From NCBI RefSeq assembly GCF_003952665.1, contig NZ_CP017946.1, forward strand, positions 1,984,001 through 2,048,000: a stretch of DNA of 64,000 nucleotides, written 5' to 3'. Below are positions 35,058 through 43,513 of this stretch, piece by piece. The notes below the pieces were generated by a model. It had not been told where the DNA came from. It saw only the letters and a program-made list of their open reading frames with translations, and searched no databases. A program made the position numbers and the translations under genes. Origin of the DNA: Bosea sp. Tri-49. Lineage in GTDB: Bacteria > Pseudomonadota > Alphaproteobacteria > Rhizobiales > Beijerinckiaceae. How positions within the stretch are numbered: position 1 is the stretch's first letter; each line of letters begins with the position of its first letter.

Positions 35058-36108
35058 AACCGACGCTTAATTTCCGCCCTCGGTTCCAGAGCAGGAAGGG
35101 CAGCCCCGACAGCAACGCCTTCAGCGCCGCCTCGCTCTGGTGCAGGCCATTGAGCGAGACCCGCGGCAGCGCATGTGGGTGTTCAGCATGCTCCGCGAAG
35201 AGATGGCCCGGACGGGTCGTCACAGCACTGACAAAACCGGTCTCCTGCGCCAAGGCGAACTCGCGCGGTCCGGCGGAGGTCGGATCGCCGACCGGATAGG
35301 CGAAATGGCGGATGGGCCTCTCCAGCACCTCTTCCAGCCAGGTCTTGCTCTCGATGATCTCGCGGCGCGCGACCTCTTCCGGGTGCTTGGCCAGCATCGG
35401 ATGGCTCAGCGTATGCGCGCCGATGGTGACGCCGGGGGCGCCGGCGAGCGAACGCAGCGTCTCGGCCGGAAGGCATTCGCGTTCGACCAGCGCGACGGGG
35501 TCGATGCCGGCCTGCGCTGCGAGCCCAGAAATCGTTGAGAGCAGAATCGCTTCCGGTCCCTTGCGCAGACGCCAATAGAGCTGGTCGAAGGCTTTCTGCT
35601 TTTGCGTGTCGCTGCCACCCGGCGCATCGAAGCGGCCATCGGGCAGGTCGAGCGCGATGCGCGGCAGCGCCCGGATCGCCTCCTCCAGCTCCAGCCACCA
35701 GAGCCGCGCCGTGCGCTCGGCGAAGCCGCGCACGACATAGAGCGTCCACGGCGCGCCGTGCTTCGCCAGCACCGGCCAGGCATGGTCGAGATTGTCGCGA
35801 TAGCCGTCGTCGAAGGTGAGCGCGACGAAGAAGCGGCCGGGCTTCGGATCAGCCAGCCGCGCTAGCGCCTCGTCGAGCGAGACGATGTCATAGCCCTGCG
35901 CCCGGATCAGCGTCAGCGCCCGGTCGAGGAAATCCGGCGTGATCTCGAGCAGCCCGTTCGGCCGGAAGCCGCCGGTGACCGCCGGGCGGACATGGTGCAG
36001 CGTCAGGATCGCGCCCTTGCCCTGGGCGAGCCCCCTGCCCCAGTGATCGGCGCCGGTCGCCGCGATCATCCGGAACGCGGCGGAAAAAGCCTTGTGGCGC
36101 AGGCTCAT
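35056..36108 (-). CDS. Polysaccharide deacetylase (NodB homology domain)
   Basis: A 350-residue CE4-type deacetylase likely to remove acetyl groups from a surface polysaccharide or its lipid-linked precursor. The catalytic Asp and metal Asp are in VALTFDDGYRDNLDHAWPVLAKHGAPWTLYV at about residues 95-125, and the metal histidines in TIGAHTLSHPMLAKHP at about 232-247. HFAYPVGDPTSAG gives the later Tyr/Pro motif. No signal peptide is evident. It opens a polysaccharide-related region and is divergent from the transferase gene at 36225. Confidence 0.9.
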   Translation of the reverse strand: MSLRHKAFSAAFRMIAATGADHWGRGLAQGKGAILTLHHVRPAVTGGFRPNGLLEITPDFLDRALTLIRAQGYDIVSLDEALARLADPKPGRFFVALTFDDGYRDNLDHAWPVLAKHGAPWTLYVVRGFAERTARLWWLELEEAIRALPRIALDLPDGRFDAPGGSDTQKQKAFDQLYWRLRKGPEAILLSTISGLAAQAGIDPVALVERECLPAETLRSLAGAPGVTIGAHTLSHPMLAKHPEEVARREIIESKTWLEEVLERPIRHFAYPVGDPTSAGPREFALAQETGFVSAVTTRPGHLFAEHAEHPHALPRVSLNGLHQSEAALKALLSGLPFLLWNRGRKLSVG

Positions 36109-36224
36109 GCCCGGCGTCTCCGAGACATCGATTCAACCCTTCGCTAACGCTGTTCGGCGATGGCGCTTTGCAACGCCAGCGATCATGGCAGGTCCGTTCA
36201 CAATGCCGGGTTAAGGATCGCGGC

Positions 36225-37460
36225 ATGTCCGCCGTTGCCGATAGCGCGCCCAGCCTGCCCGTTCTTCCTGCCTTGCGGCGGGACGCGGAAGCGCGCCTCT
36301 GGCACCGGCTCAGCGCCAGCAGCGATATCGCCGCGCTGGAAGCCGATTGGCGCGCGCTCGAAGCGGGCGCCCTGGTGACGCCCTATCAGGCCTATGACTG
36401 GGTCCGGCCCTTCGTCGACACGATCGGGCGAGCCGAGGGCATGGATTTCCGCTTCGTCCGGGTCGAGGCTGGCCATGGCGAACTGCTCGCACTGTTTCCG
36501 CTGGTGATCACCCGACGTCTGGGCACGCGCTTCGCCGAGTTCATCGGCGGCAAGCACGCCAATTATCACATGGCGCTGTACCGGCGCGATTTCGCCGAAG
36601 CGCTCGATGCAGCGACGACGCAAGCGCTGCTGCAGGAGATCGGCGCGGCGCTCGGCGGGATCGACGCACTGTTCCTGATCAACCAGCCGACCGACTGGCA
36701 GGGCATCGCCAACCCACCGGCAAGGCTCGCCGCGGGGCAGAGTCCGAGCCGCGCCTACAAGCTCGCGCTCGAACCGGGCGATTGCGAGGGCACGCTCAGG
36801 CGTTCGATGAGCAAGCATGCCCGCAAGAAGCTGACGACGAAGCGCAACCGTTTCGCTGAATTCGGCCCGTCCGAGCTGGTCAGGGCCCATAGCGACGCGG
36901 AGATCGAGCGCGTGCTCGACGCTTTCCTCGCGCAAAAAGCCACTCGCTTCGCCCAGATGGGCGTGCCCGACCCGTTCGCAGCGCCGGCGATCCGCGCCTT
37001 CCTGCGTCAGGCGGCGACCCAGCAGCCGGATCGGCCGCCGGTGATCGAACTCTATTCGCTCGACCTCGCGGGCCGTTCAGTTGCGACCTATGTCGGCGCC
37101 GTCCAGGGCACGCGCTTCTCCGGCATGGCGACCTCTTTCGATCTCGCCTCGGAAACGGCGCGCACCAGCCCCGGCGAGCTCCTCCTGGTCGAGCTGATCA
37201 AGCGCAAATGCCAGGCCGGCCTGACCATGTTCGACCTCGGCATCGGCGAAGCCCGCTACAAGACGACGATCTGCGACGACAGCGACGATCTGGTCGACAC
37301 CTTCTTCCCTCTGACGGCCAAGGGCCGTGCCTATGCCCGCTACAGCCGGGTCAAGCGCGCGCTGAAGCGGCGGATCAAGGCCTCGCCCGTCGCCCTCAAG
37401 GCCGCACAGCGGATCCTCGGCTGGCTGAGGCGCCGCAAGCCAGCCGACGCAGACGAATAG
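36225..37460 (+). CDS. GNAT/FemAB-like acyltransferase (BcsL/CelD type)
   Basis: A 411-residue cytoplasmic protein with the Acetyltransf_6 fold often encoded in exopolysaccharide loci. Visible blocks are DWRALEAGALVTPYQAYDWVRPFV, the basic stretch MSKHARKKLTTKRNRFAEFG, LDAFLAQKATRFAQMGVPDPFAAPAIRAFL, ARTSPGELLLVELIKRKCQAGLTMFDLGIGEARYKTTICDD and the C-terminal basic tail. It may acylate a sugar or lipid-linked precursor. ATG at 36225 follows AAGGATCGCGGC and matches the domain start. It diverges from the deacetylase. Confidence 0.82.
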   Translation: MSAVADSAPSLPVLPALRRDAEARLWHRLSASSDIAALEADWRALEAGALVTPYQAYDWVRPFVDTIGRAEGMDFRFVRVEAGHGELLALFPLVITRRLGTRFAEFIGGKHANYHMALYRRDFAEALDAATTQALLQEIGAALGGIDALFLINQPTDWQGIANPPARLAAGQSPSRAYKLALEPGDCEGTLRRSMSKHARKKLTTKRNRFAEFGPSELVRAHSDAEIERVLDAFLAQKATRFAQMGVPDPFAAPAIRAFLRQAATQQPDRPPVIELYSLDLAGRSVATYVGAVQGTRFSGMATSFDLASETARTSPGELLLVELIKRKCQAGLTMFDLGIGEARYKTTICDDSDDLVDTFFPLTAKGRAYARYSRVKRALKRRIKASPVALKAAQRILGWLRRRKPADADE

Positions 37461-37528
37461 CCCGCTCCTGCCATGTACTGACAAGAGGCTGGGATTGATC
37501 TGCCCGCATCATTCACGGAGCGGGCGAC

Positions 37529-37900
37529 ATGACGATCATCAGCGGTGGCTGCCATTGCGGCGCGACGAAGTTCGAGGTTCTGGAGCCGGTCACAGAGGTG
37601 GTCGCCTGCACCTGCTCGATCTGCTCCAAGCGCGGCGCGCTATGGAGCTACCACAAGCCGGCCCAGTTCCGGCTGCTGACGCCGCGCGAGAGCCTGTCGA
37701 CCTATCGCTGGCAGAGCAAGATGGTGGCGCATCATTTCTGCGGCGAGTGTGGTTGCACCACCTTCACCGAATCGCCCGACTGGTCGAGCGGCGAGCCCGA
37801 TTTCGACAATCCGAAGGTCGCTGTGAACGCGCGCGTGCTCGACGACTTCGACCTCGGTGCCGTTCCGGTCACCGTGATCGACGGCAAGAACCTCTGGTAG
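37529..37900 (+). CDS. GFA (CENP-V/glutathione-dependent formaldehyde-activating) family protein
   Basis: A 123-residue zinc-binding protein of the Mss4-like fold. The zinc cysteines are arranged as GGCHCGATKFEV (CxC), ACTCSICSKRG (CxCxxC) and HHFCGECGCTTF (CxxCxC). The name of the family is historical and does not establish formaldehyde chemistry. ATG at 37529 follows CGGAG. It lies between the acyltransferase and the Wzz-type gene (convergent), and is probably not part of the polysaccharide pathway. Confidence 0.93.
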   Translation: MTIISGGCHCGATKFEVLEPVTEVVACTCSICSKRGALWSYHKPAQFRLLTPRESLSTYRWQSKMVAHHFCGECGCTTFTESPDWSSGEPDFDNPKVAVNARVLDDFDLGAVPVTVIDGKNLW

Positions 37901-37906
37901 CGACCT

Positions 37907-40084
37907 TTAGGCCGGCACCGGTTCCTTCTCCGGCGCGGTCAGTTCGACGCGCTCCGGCGCATCGATCATGACCAGTGCGATCGGGGCGCCGGTCAGGTCG
38001 GTGAGGCGATAGGCGGCTTCGACCGCGTGGCCGTTTCCGGCATGGCCGGCCATGACCAGCGCACCCTGGGCGCGCGCCAGCAGGGGCGTCAGCACCTCGG
38101 CCTCATCGGTCGAGGCCGTCGCGACCAGCACCCAGTCATAGGTCTCGCAGAGCGCGTCGAGTGCGACATCGACGATGTCGGGCGCCGCCAGCACCGCGGC
38201 ACGCCCGGCCCGGCCCGGCGCGATCTCGTGCAGGCGCGAATCCTCTTCACGGGTGATGATGTCGGAGAACATCGCCTCGCCGGCGAGCAGCTCGGAGAAG
38301 CCGGCGCGGTCGCGGCTGTCGCTGGCGAGATCGACCAGGATGCAGCGGCTGCGCTCGGAGAGGAGCAGCGCCAAAGCGCGCGGCGAAGCTTCGCCCGGCT
38401 CCGCCCCGTCGAGCACCAGGACGAGCGGCGCGTGGCCCTCGCTCGCCTTGTTGACGCAGGCAGCGAGTTCGGCCGCACCGGCATCGGGATCGGTGAGGTC
38501 GAGATGGAGCTGGCCGATGCGCCCGCCATGGGTCAGGAGGCCGGCAATGCGCTCGCGGCGACGCGGCGGCGGGGCTGCCAACTCACCCTCGCCGTCCTCA
38601 TCGTCGGACTTGCCGACGGCCGGTTCGACACGGCCCGGCGCCTTGCGCCGCGGCGCGTCTTCGGCAGGCACGGGCGACCCCCCATTCAGCAGCTCGCGGG
38701 AGACGACGGCCGCCAGCGCCACCAGGAAGGTCGCCAGCGTCGCGACGAGCATCGTCGGCAGCTTCTTCGGGAAGGAAGGCTCGGTCGGCTCGATGGCGCG
38801 CGAAATGACGCGCGCATCGGCCGGCGTCGCGTTCTGGCTGTCGCGGGCGAGCGCCTCGCGATAGCGCAGCATGTACTGTTCGAGCTGGTCGCGCTGGGTC
38901 CGCGCCTCGCGCTCGAGCGCACGCAGCTGGACCTCGTCGTCATTGGCGCCCGAAGCGGTCTTCTTCTGGCCCTCGAGTGCGGCGGTAACGCTCTCGACGC
39001 GCTGGCCGGCGATCTTGGCCTCGTTCTCCAGCGTGCGCACGGCGCGCTCGGCGGCGGCCCGGATCTGGCCTTCGAGGTCGGCGAGCTGGGCGTTCAGCTC
39101 CTTGATGCGCGGGTGCTCCGACAGGAGGTTGCGCGATTCGAGCGCGAGCTGCGCCCGCAGGTTGACGCGCTGCTCGATCAGCCGGCGGACGAGATCGTTG
39201 TTGGCGACATCGGGAATCTCGAAGGTGCGCCCGGCCTTGATCGCGTCGCGGATGATCGAGGCCTTGGCCTGCGATTCGGCCTGCTGGTTGCGCGCATTGG
39301 AGAGCTGCGTCGACAGGTCGGCGAGCTGCTGGGCCGTGATCGTGGTGTTGTTGGCGCCAACGAGCAGGCCATGGCGGGAGCGGAACGCCTCGACCTTGGC
39401 CTCCGATTCCGCCAGCCGCTTGCGCAGCGGCTCGATCGTGGTCGAGAGCCAGGACGAGGCGCTGCGCGCCGTATCCTGCTTGGCCGCCTCCTGCATCTCC
39501 AGATAGACGGCAGCGATCTCGTTAGCCGCCTTGGCGGCGAGCGCCGGATCCTGCGAGGTGAACTCGATCGAGACGATGCGCGAGCGCCCGACAGGAAAGA
39601 CCAGGAGCCGGTCGTAATACTTCTCCAGCACCCGCTCCTCCGGCGACCGGTCAGCCGGATGGGCGCCGATGCCGAGCAGGACACCGACCTTCTTCAGCGC
39701 GCCGAGCGCGCCGGCGCCTGAATCGAACTCCGAATTGCCGACCAGGCCGATCCGCTTGATCGCCTCACGCGCCAGATCGCGCGACATGATGACCTGGACC
39801 TGGCTCTGCACGCCCTCTGAGTCGAACTGCTGGCCGGAGGTCTCCGACGGCGCCTGCCCCGGCCGCGTGTAGAAGCTGTCGCGATTTTCGAGCAGCAGCC
39901 GCGCCTCGCCGGTGTAGCGCGGCGTGACGGCGTTGACCGCAATGAAGGACAGTCCGAGCGCTGCCAGCGTCGGCCCGATGATCCAGAGCTTGCGCGCCTT
40001 GATCGCGGCCCAGAGGGCCGGCAAGTCGAGCAAATCGGAGCGGCTCTCGCCAGCGGCCGCAACGGTATCGTAGCGAGCGGTCAT
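37907..40084 (-). CDS. Exopolysaccharide transport protein: Wzz/GNVR with degenerate BY-kinase half
   Basis: A 725-residue inner-membrane polysaccharide co-polymerase. An N-terminal Wzz domain with one TM (KLWIIGPTLAALGLSFIAV, about 28-46) is followed by a long periplasmic coiled coil (about 170-430). A second TM (LPTMLVATLATFLVALAAVVS, about 450-470) leads into a cytoplasmic region. The C-terminal 200 residues resemble a bacterial tyrosine kinase in layout (LVLVLDGAEPGEASPRALALLL... CILVDLASDS), but the expected Walker A GEGKS is GEASP and no Tyr cluster ends the protein. ATG at 40084 is preferred over 40114. It diverges from the Wza-type gene. Confidence 0.88.
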   Translation of the reverse strand: MTARYDTVAAAGESRSDLLDLPALWAAIKARKLWIIGPTLAALGLSFIAVNAVTPRYTGEARLLLENRDSFYTRPGQAPSETSGQQFDSEGVQSQVQVIMSRDLAREAIKRIGLVGNSEFDSGAGALGALKKVGVLLGIGAHPADRSPEERVLEKYYDRLLVFPVGRSRIVSIEFTSQDPALAAKAANEIAAVYLEMQEAAKQDTARSASSWLSTTIEPLRKRLAESEAKVEAFRSRHGLLVGANNTTITAQQLADLSTQLSNARNQQAESQAKASIIRDAIKAGRTFEIPDVANNDLVRRLIEQRVNLRAQLALESRNLLSEHPRIKELNAQLADLEGQIRAAAERAVRTLENEAKIAGQRVESVTAALEGQKKTASGANDDEVQLRALEREARTQRDQLEQYMLRYREALARDSQNATPADARVISRAIEPTEPSFPKKLPTMLVATLATFLVALAAVVSRELLNGGSPVPAEDAPRRKAPGRVEPAVGKSDDEDGEGELAAPPPRRRERIAGLLTHGGRIGQLHLDLTDPDAGAAELAACVNKASEGHAPLVLVLDGAEPGEASPRALALLLSERSRCILVDLASDSRDRAGFSELLAGEAMFSDIITREEDSRLHEIAPGRAGRAAVLAAPDIVDVALDALCETYDWVLVATASTDEAEVLTPLLARAQGALVMAGHAGNGHAVEAAYRLTDLTGAPIALVMIDAPERVELTAPEKEPVPA

Positions 40085-40144
40085 GAGGCTTCCATTCACG
40101 CAGAACTCTCGCATCTCGCGAGAGACGCAGCGTCATGTGAGCCC

Positions 40145-40183
40145 ATTAAGGTTAGTGGTGGGTTAAGAGCCGCAACCTTTAAT
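40145..40183. promoter_or_regulatory. Imperfect inverted repeat between wzz- and wza-type genes
   Basis: ATTAAGGTT (40145) and AACCTTTAAT (40174) form a near-perfect inverted repeat with one extra T, spaced by 20 bases, in the 166-base divergent gap. A GGTTAAG lies between the arms. It may be a control site for both genes, but no regulator is identifiable. Confidence 0.3.
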
Positions 40184-40250
40184 ATGCTCCAAAGGGTCGG
40201 CCGATCAGGTTTTGTTAACCATGACGACCTATCCCTAGGGGCATGTCTCG

Positions 40251-40826
40251 ATGGGTCCGCCGGTGATGATGAGTAGACATCCCGTCTGTCTGGCGCTTGC
40301 CGCCGCGCTCGCCCTTGCCGGCTGCGCGCCGCGCATGGTCGCGCCAGAATTTGCCGTGGAGACCGCTGCTCCCTATCAGCTCGCCAGCGGCGATCGCTTA
40401 CGCGTCATCGTCTTCGGCCAGGACAATCTCTCCAACGTCTATGCCGTCGACGGCTCCGGCCGCATCTCGATGCCGCTGATCGGCGCGGTCGAGGTTCAGG
40501 GGCGCACGACGCAACAGCTCGAACGAGCGATCGAGGCGAAGCTGCGCGGCGGCTATCTGCGCGAGCCCAAGGTTTCAGTCGAGGTCGACGCCTACCGCCC
40601 GTTCTTCGTGCTCGGCGAAGTCACCAATTCCGGCCAGTTCCCCTTCGTCAACGGCATGACGGTGCAGACGGCCGTGGCGATCGCTGGCGGCTTCACGCCG
40701 CGCGGCCAGCGCAGCTATGCCGAGGTCACACGACTGATGGACGGCCAGCTCGTCACCGGCACGGTGCCCGTCACCTACCCGGTCAGGCCCGGCGACACGA
40801 TCGTGATCAAGGAACGCTGGTTCTGA
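40251..40826 (+). CDS. Polysaccharide export lipoprotein (Wza/ExoF-like)
   Basis: A 191-residue outer-membrane or periplasmic lipoprotein. The signal peptide ends in a lipobox LALAGC. The polysaccharide-export domain follows (YQLASGDRLRVIVFGQDNLSNVYAVDGSGRISMPLIGAVEVQGRTTQQLERAIEAKL), then SLBB-like beta-grasp segments (PFFVLGEVTNSGQFPFVNGMTVQTAVAIAGGF). It is much shorter than E. coli Wza, as in other rhizobial ExoF-type proteins. Start codons at 40251, 40266 and 40269 are all possible. It pairs with the divergent Wzz-type protein to form the export machine. Confidence 0.92.
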   Translation: MGPPVMMSRHPVCLALAAALALAGCAPRMVAPEFAVETAAPYQLASGDRLRVIVFGQDNLSNVYAVDGSGRISMPLIGAVEVQGRTTQQLERAIEAKLRGGYLREPKVSVEVDAYRPFFVLGEVTNSGQFPFVNGMTVQTAVAIAGGFTPRGQRSYAEVTRLMDGQLVTGTVPVTYPVRPGDTIVIKERWF

Positions 40827-40848
40827 CCACGACCCGGAGCGTTTGACC

Positions 40849-42012
40849 ATGTCCGCCGCGGCCGGCTCCGCTCCCCTGACGATCCTGCACGTCTTCCGCG
40901 CGCCGCTCGGCGGCCTCTTCCGGCATGTGCTCGACCTCGCCCGTGGCCAGATCGCACGCGGCCACGCCGTCGGCATCTTCTGCGATTCGACCACCGGCGG
41001 CGCGCGCGCCGACCAGGTCTTCGCCGAGCTCGGGCCGCAGCTCTCGCTTGGCGTCACGCGTGTGCCGATGTCGCGCTATCCGAGTCTGACCGACATGCGC
41101 GCGCAAGCTTCAGCAGCATCGACACGCAAGCGGATCGGGCCACAAATCGTGCATGCGCACGGCTCAAAGGGTGGTGTCTATGCCCGCCTGCCCGCTCTGG
41201 TCTCACCCGGGCGGAGCTATGTCACCGCCTATACGCCGCATGGTGGCAGCTTCAACTACAAGCCGGGAAGCGCCGAGCACCGGATCTACATGGCGATCGA
41301 GCGTCTGTTCGAGCCGGCGACGGACATGTTCCTGTTCGAGAGCGCCTTCATCGCCGGGCGTTTCGAGGCCCATGTCGGGCACCAGCCGCGTACCGACCAC
41401 CGCATCGTGCTGAACGGCATCTCGGAGGCAGAGTTTGAGCCGATCGACCATGGCGAGGCCGCGTTCGATCTCGTCTATCTCGGCGAACTGCGCTCGGCCA
41501 AGGGCGTCGACACGCTGATCGAAGCGCTCGCGCTGCTGAAGCGCCGCGACGGGCTGACGCCGCGTATCCTGATCGTCGGCTCCGGCCCGGACGAGGCGGT
41601 GCTGCGACAGATGACGGTCGACCAGGGCGTCGCGGGCCAGTGCGTGTTCGAACCTCCGGGCCCGATCCGCGCCGCGCTCGCCAAGGCGCATGTCATGGTG
41701 ATCCCATCGCGGGCGGAATCGCTGCCCTATGTCATCCTGGAGGCGGCGGCGGCGGCGCAGCCGCTGATCGCGACCGATGTCGGCGGCATCAAGGAGATCT
41801 ACGGCCCCGGCCATGCCGACCGGCTGATCCCGCCAAACGAGCCGATCGTCCTGGCCGACACGATTAAGAAGACACTGGCGACGCCAGCCACCGAGAGAAT
41901 GGCGCAAGCGGCCGATCTCGCCGCGCATGTGAAGGCCAATTTCCGCCTCGACGCCATGGTCGACGGCGTTCTCGACGCCTATCGGGCCGCGCTCGCCAAG
42001 CGAGTCGGCTGA
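40849..42012 (+). CDS. Family 4 glycosyltransferase
   Basis: A 387-residue GT-B enzyme that adds a sugar to a polysaccharide repeat unit. The N-terminal half has FRAPLGGLFRHVLDLARGQIARGHAVGIFCDS and VHAHGSKGGVYARL. The C-terminal half has FDLVYLGELRSAKGVDTLIEALALLKRR, ILIVGSGPDEAVLRQM and the donor-binding segment VIPSRAESLPYVILEAAAAAQPLIATDVGGIKEI with the conserved E-x7-E. ATG at 40849 follows CGGAGCGTTTGACC; a TTG six bases earlier is less likely. It lies 22 bases after the Wza-type gene and is probably co-transcribed. Confidence 0.93.
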   Translation: MSAAAGSAPLTILHVFRAPLGGLFRHVLDLARGQIARGHAVGIFCDSTTGGARADQVFAELGPQLSLGVTRVPMSRYPSLTDMRAQASAASTRKRIGPQIVHAHGSKGGVYARLPALVSPGRSYVTAYTPHGGSFNYKPGSAEHRIYMAIERLFEPATDMFLFESAFIAGRFEAHVGHQPRTDHRIVLNGISEAEFEPIDHGEAAFDLVYLGELRSAKGVDTLIEALALLKRRDGLTPRILIVGSGPDEAVLRQMTVDQGVAGQCVFEPPGPIRAALAKAHVMVIPSRAESLPYVILEAAAAAQPLIATDVGGIKEIYGPGHADRLIPPNEPIVLADTIKKTLATPATERMAQAADLAAHVKANFRLDAMVDGVLDAYRAALAKRVG

Positions 42013-42139
42013 AGGCGGATAGGCGGCGAGCCTCTTCCGGTTCCGCTTTCGCGAATCCTCGCCTATGCTCTCCCGCGTCGTGGGCACCCGGCGTTGGCCC
42101 TCTCCGCTCGCGACATGAACCGGTTCGGATGGCGCGAGC

Positions 42140-42667
42140 ATGTGGCGCGACGAACGCAAGGCGGCGGCGCGCAATGCGCGGCTCGAACGCGAATGGACGC
42201 GGCTTTACCGCTATGCCTGCGCGCTGACGCGCGACCGGGAGCGGGCCGGCGATGCGGCTCAGGAAGCGGCCGTGCGGGTGCTGACGGCGAGGAGTGAACC
42301 GGCCGATGACGCCGCCTATCGCCGCTGGCTCTACAGCATCCTGCGCAACCTGCTGATCGACCAGCATAGGCGGCGGCAGCATGAGCTTGGAATGGAAGCG
42401 CCCGAGCCGGCCGACTGGCATTTCGACGAACGCGCGCTCAGCGCGATCACGGTGCGGCAGGCGCTGGAACAGCTGCCGGTCGCGATGAAGGAGATGGTGG
42501 TCTTGGTCGACCTCGACGGCTTCAGCTATGCGGAAGCGGCCGCGCTCGCAGGCGTCCCGGTCGGCACCGTGATGAGCCGGCTGTCGCGCGCCCGGGCCAT
42601 GCTGCTTGCGATCATAGGGGGAGCCAATATCCGCGTGCTCCCGGTTCGCCATGCCAGATCGGGTTGA
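42140..42667 (+). CDS. ECF family RNA polymerase sigma factor
   Basis: A 175-residue group IV sigma factor. Region 2 spans about residues 15-80 (LEREWTRLYRYACALTRDRERAGDAAQEAAVRVL, WLYSILRNLLIDQHRRRQ), and region 4 about 105-160 (ALEQLPVAMKEMVVLVDLDGFSYAEAAALAGVPVGTVMSRLSRARAML). The next gene encodes its putative anti-sigma factor and overlaps it by 17 bases, so the two are translationally linked. The sulfite dehydrogenase genes just downstream are the likely target. In Sinorhizobium the sigma factors RpoE1/RpoE4 control the sulfite dehydrogenase gene sorT, which supports this reading. Confidence 0.93.
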   Translation: MWRDERKAAARNARLEREWTRLYRYACALTRDRERAGDAAQEAAVRVLTARSEPADDAAYRRWLYSILRNLLIDQHRRRQHELGMEAPEPADWHFDERALSAITVRQALEQLPVAMKEMVVLVDLDGFSYAEAAALAGVPVGTVMSRLSRARAMLLAIIGGANIRVLPVRHARSG

Positions 42668-43412
42668 CCAGCCGCTCCCATCGGACTGGGAGAAACTCAA
42701 CGCCTTCGCCGACGGCGAACTGGCGCCAGCCGAGCAACGCGCCGTCGCCGAGCGGCTAGCGAGCTCGCCGGAAACGGCTGAGACGCTACGCGGCATCGTC
42801 AGACTCAAGCAGGAATTGCGGGCGCTGCCGGCCGACGAGGCTCCGCTCCGGCCTCCACTCTCTGCACCACCGCGACCGCGCTTACGGCCGCTTGCAGCAA
42901 TTGCGGCCGCTCTTGTCATTGCCGCCGCTGCTACACTGACGCCGATCCTGCTGCGGCGTGACACTGCCGAGACGTTCCTTGCGGCCTCTCTGGCAGCACA
43001 TGAACAGTTCGCGAGCTCGGCGCCTCGGCCTCTAGCAACGGTCGCGCCGACAGCGGCCCTGCCCGTCGCAAGCGAGCTCGCCCGTCTCGGCCTGCAGCCG
43101 ATCTGGCAGGCGACCTCGGCGGCAGGACAAGTCCGGATCGGTTTCGTCGGCGCGCGCGGCTGCCGGCTCAGCATGCATGTCAGCCCGCATGCGGAACCCG
43201 CGCCTGTGCCCGACCAGGGCGCACAGACGCTGGCAGGCTGGAATGCCGGCGGGCGCGGCTATCTCCTGATCGCGACCGGAATGCCGCCGGCACGTTTCGA
43301 GTTGATCACGGGTTTCATCAAGGCCCTGACGAGTGAGCCGGCGGACAGGGTCGAGCCGCTGCGTACCGCCCTGCAGAACGACTGGCGCAGCGCGCAGCCC
43401 TGCCTTGCCTGA
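42651..43412 (+). CDS. Membrane-anchored anti-sigma factor
   Basis: A 253-residue protein with the usual anti-sigma layout. A cytoplasmic N-terminal helical domain (SDWEKLNAFADGELAPAEQRAVAERLASSPETAETLRGIVRLKQEL) is followed by one transmembrane segment (LRPLAAIAAALVIAAAATLTPILL, about 80-103). The periplasmic domain of about 150 residues includes FVGARGCRLSMHVSP. The zinc HxxxCxxC motif is absent, so release would not be by cysteine oxidation at that site. Overlap with the sigma gene and position directly before the sorA-type gene imply a sensor for sulfite or related stress (inference). Confidence 0.88.
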   Translation: MPDRVDQPLPSDWEKLNAFADGELAPAEQRAVAERLASSPETAETLRGIVRLKQELRALPADEAPLRPPLSAPPRPRLRPLAAIAAALVIAAAATLTPILLRRDTAETFLAASLAAHEQFASSAPRPLATVAPTAALPVASELARLGLQPIWQATSAAGQVRIGFVGARGCRLSMHVSPHAEPAPVPDQGAQTLAGWNAGGRGYLLIATGMPPARFELITGFIKALTSEPADRVEPLRTALQNDWRSAQPCLA

Positions 43413-43441
43413 AACGCGAAGACAATAAATTCCGATCGGAT

Positions 43442-43467
43442 GGAATGATCCTGTCTGCTCGTGCGTC
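43442..43467 (+). promoter_or_regulatory. ECF-type promoter candidate before the sulfite dehydrogenase gene
   Basis: GGAAT (43442) - 17 bases - CGTC (43464) resembles ECF sigma promoters of alphaproteobacteria (GGAAY near -35, CGTY near -10), ending 47 bases before the sorA-type ATG. I did not find an equally good copy upstream of the sigma gene. Confidence 0.4.
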
Positions 43468-43513
43468 TTGTTCCTGAACCCGGCGCAATGGCGACGCCGC
43501 GAAGGAGAAAATC

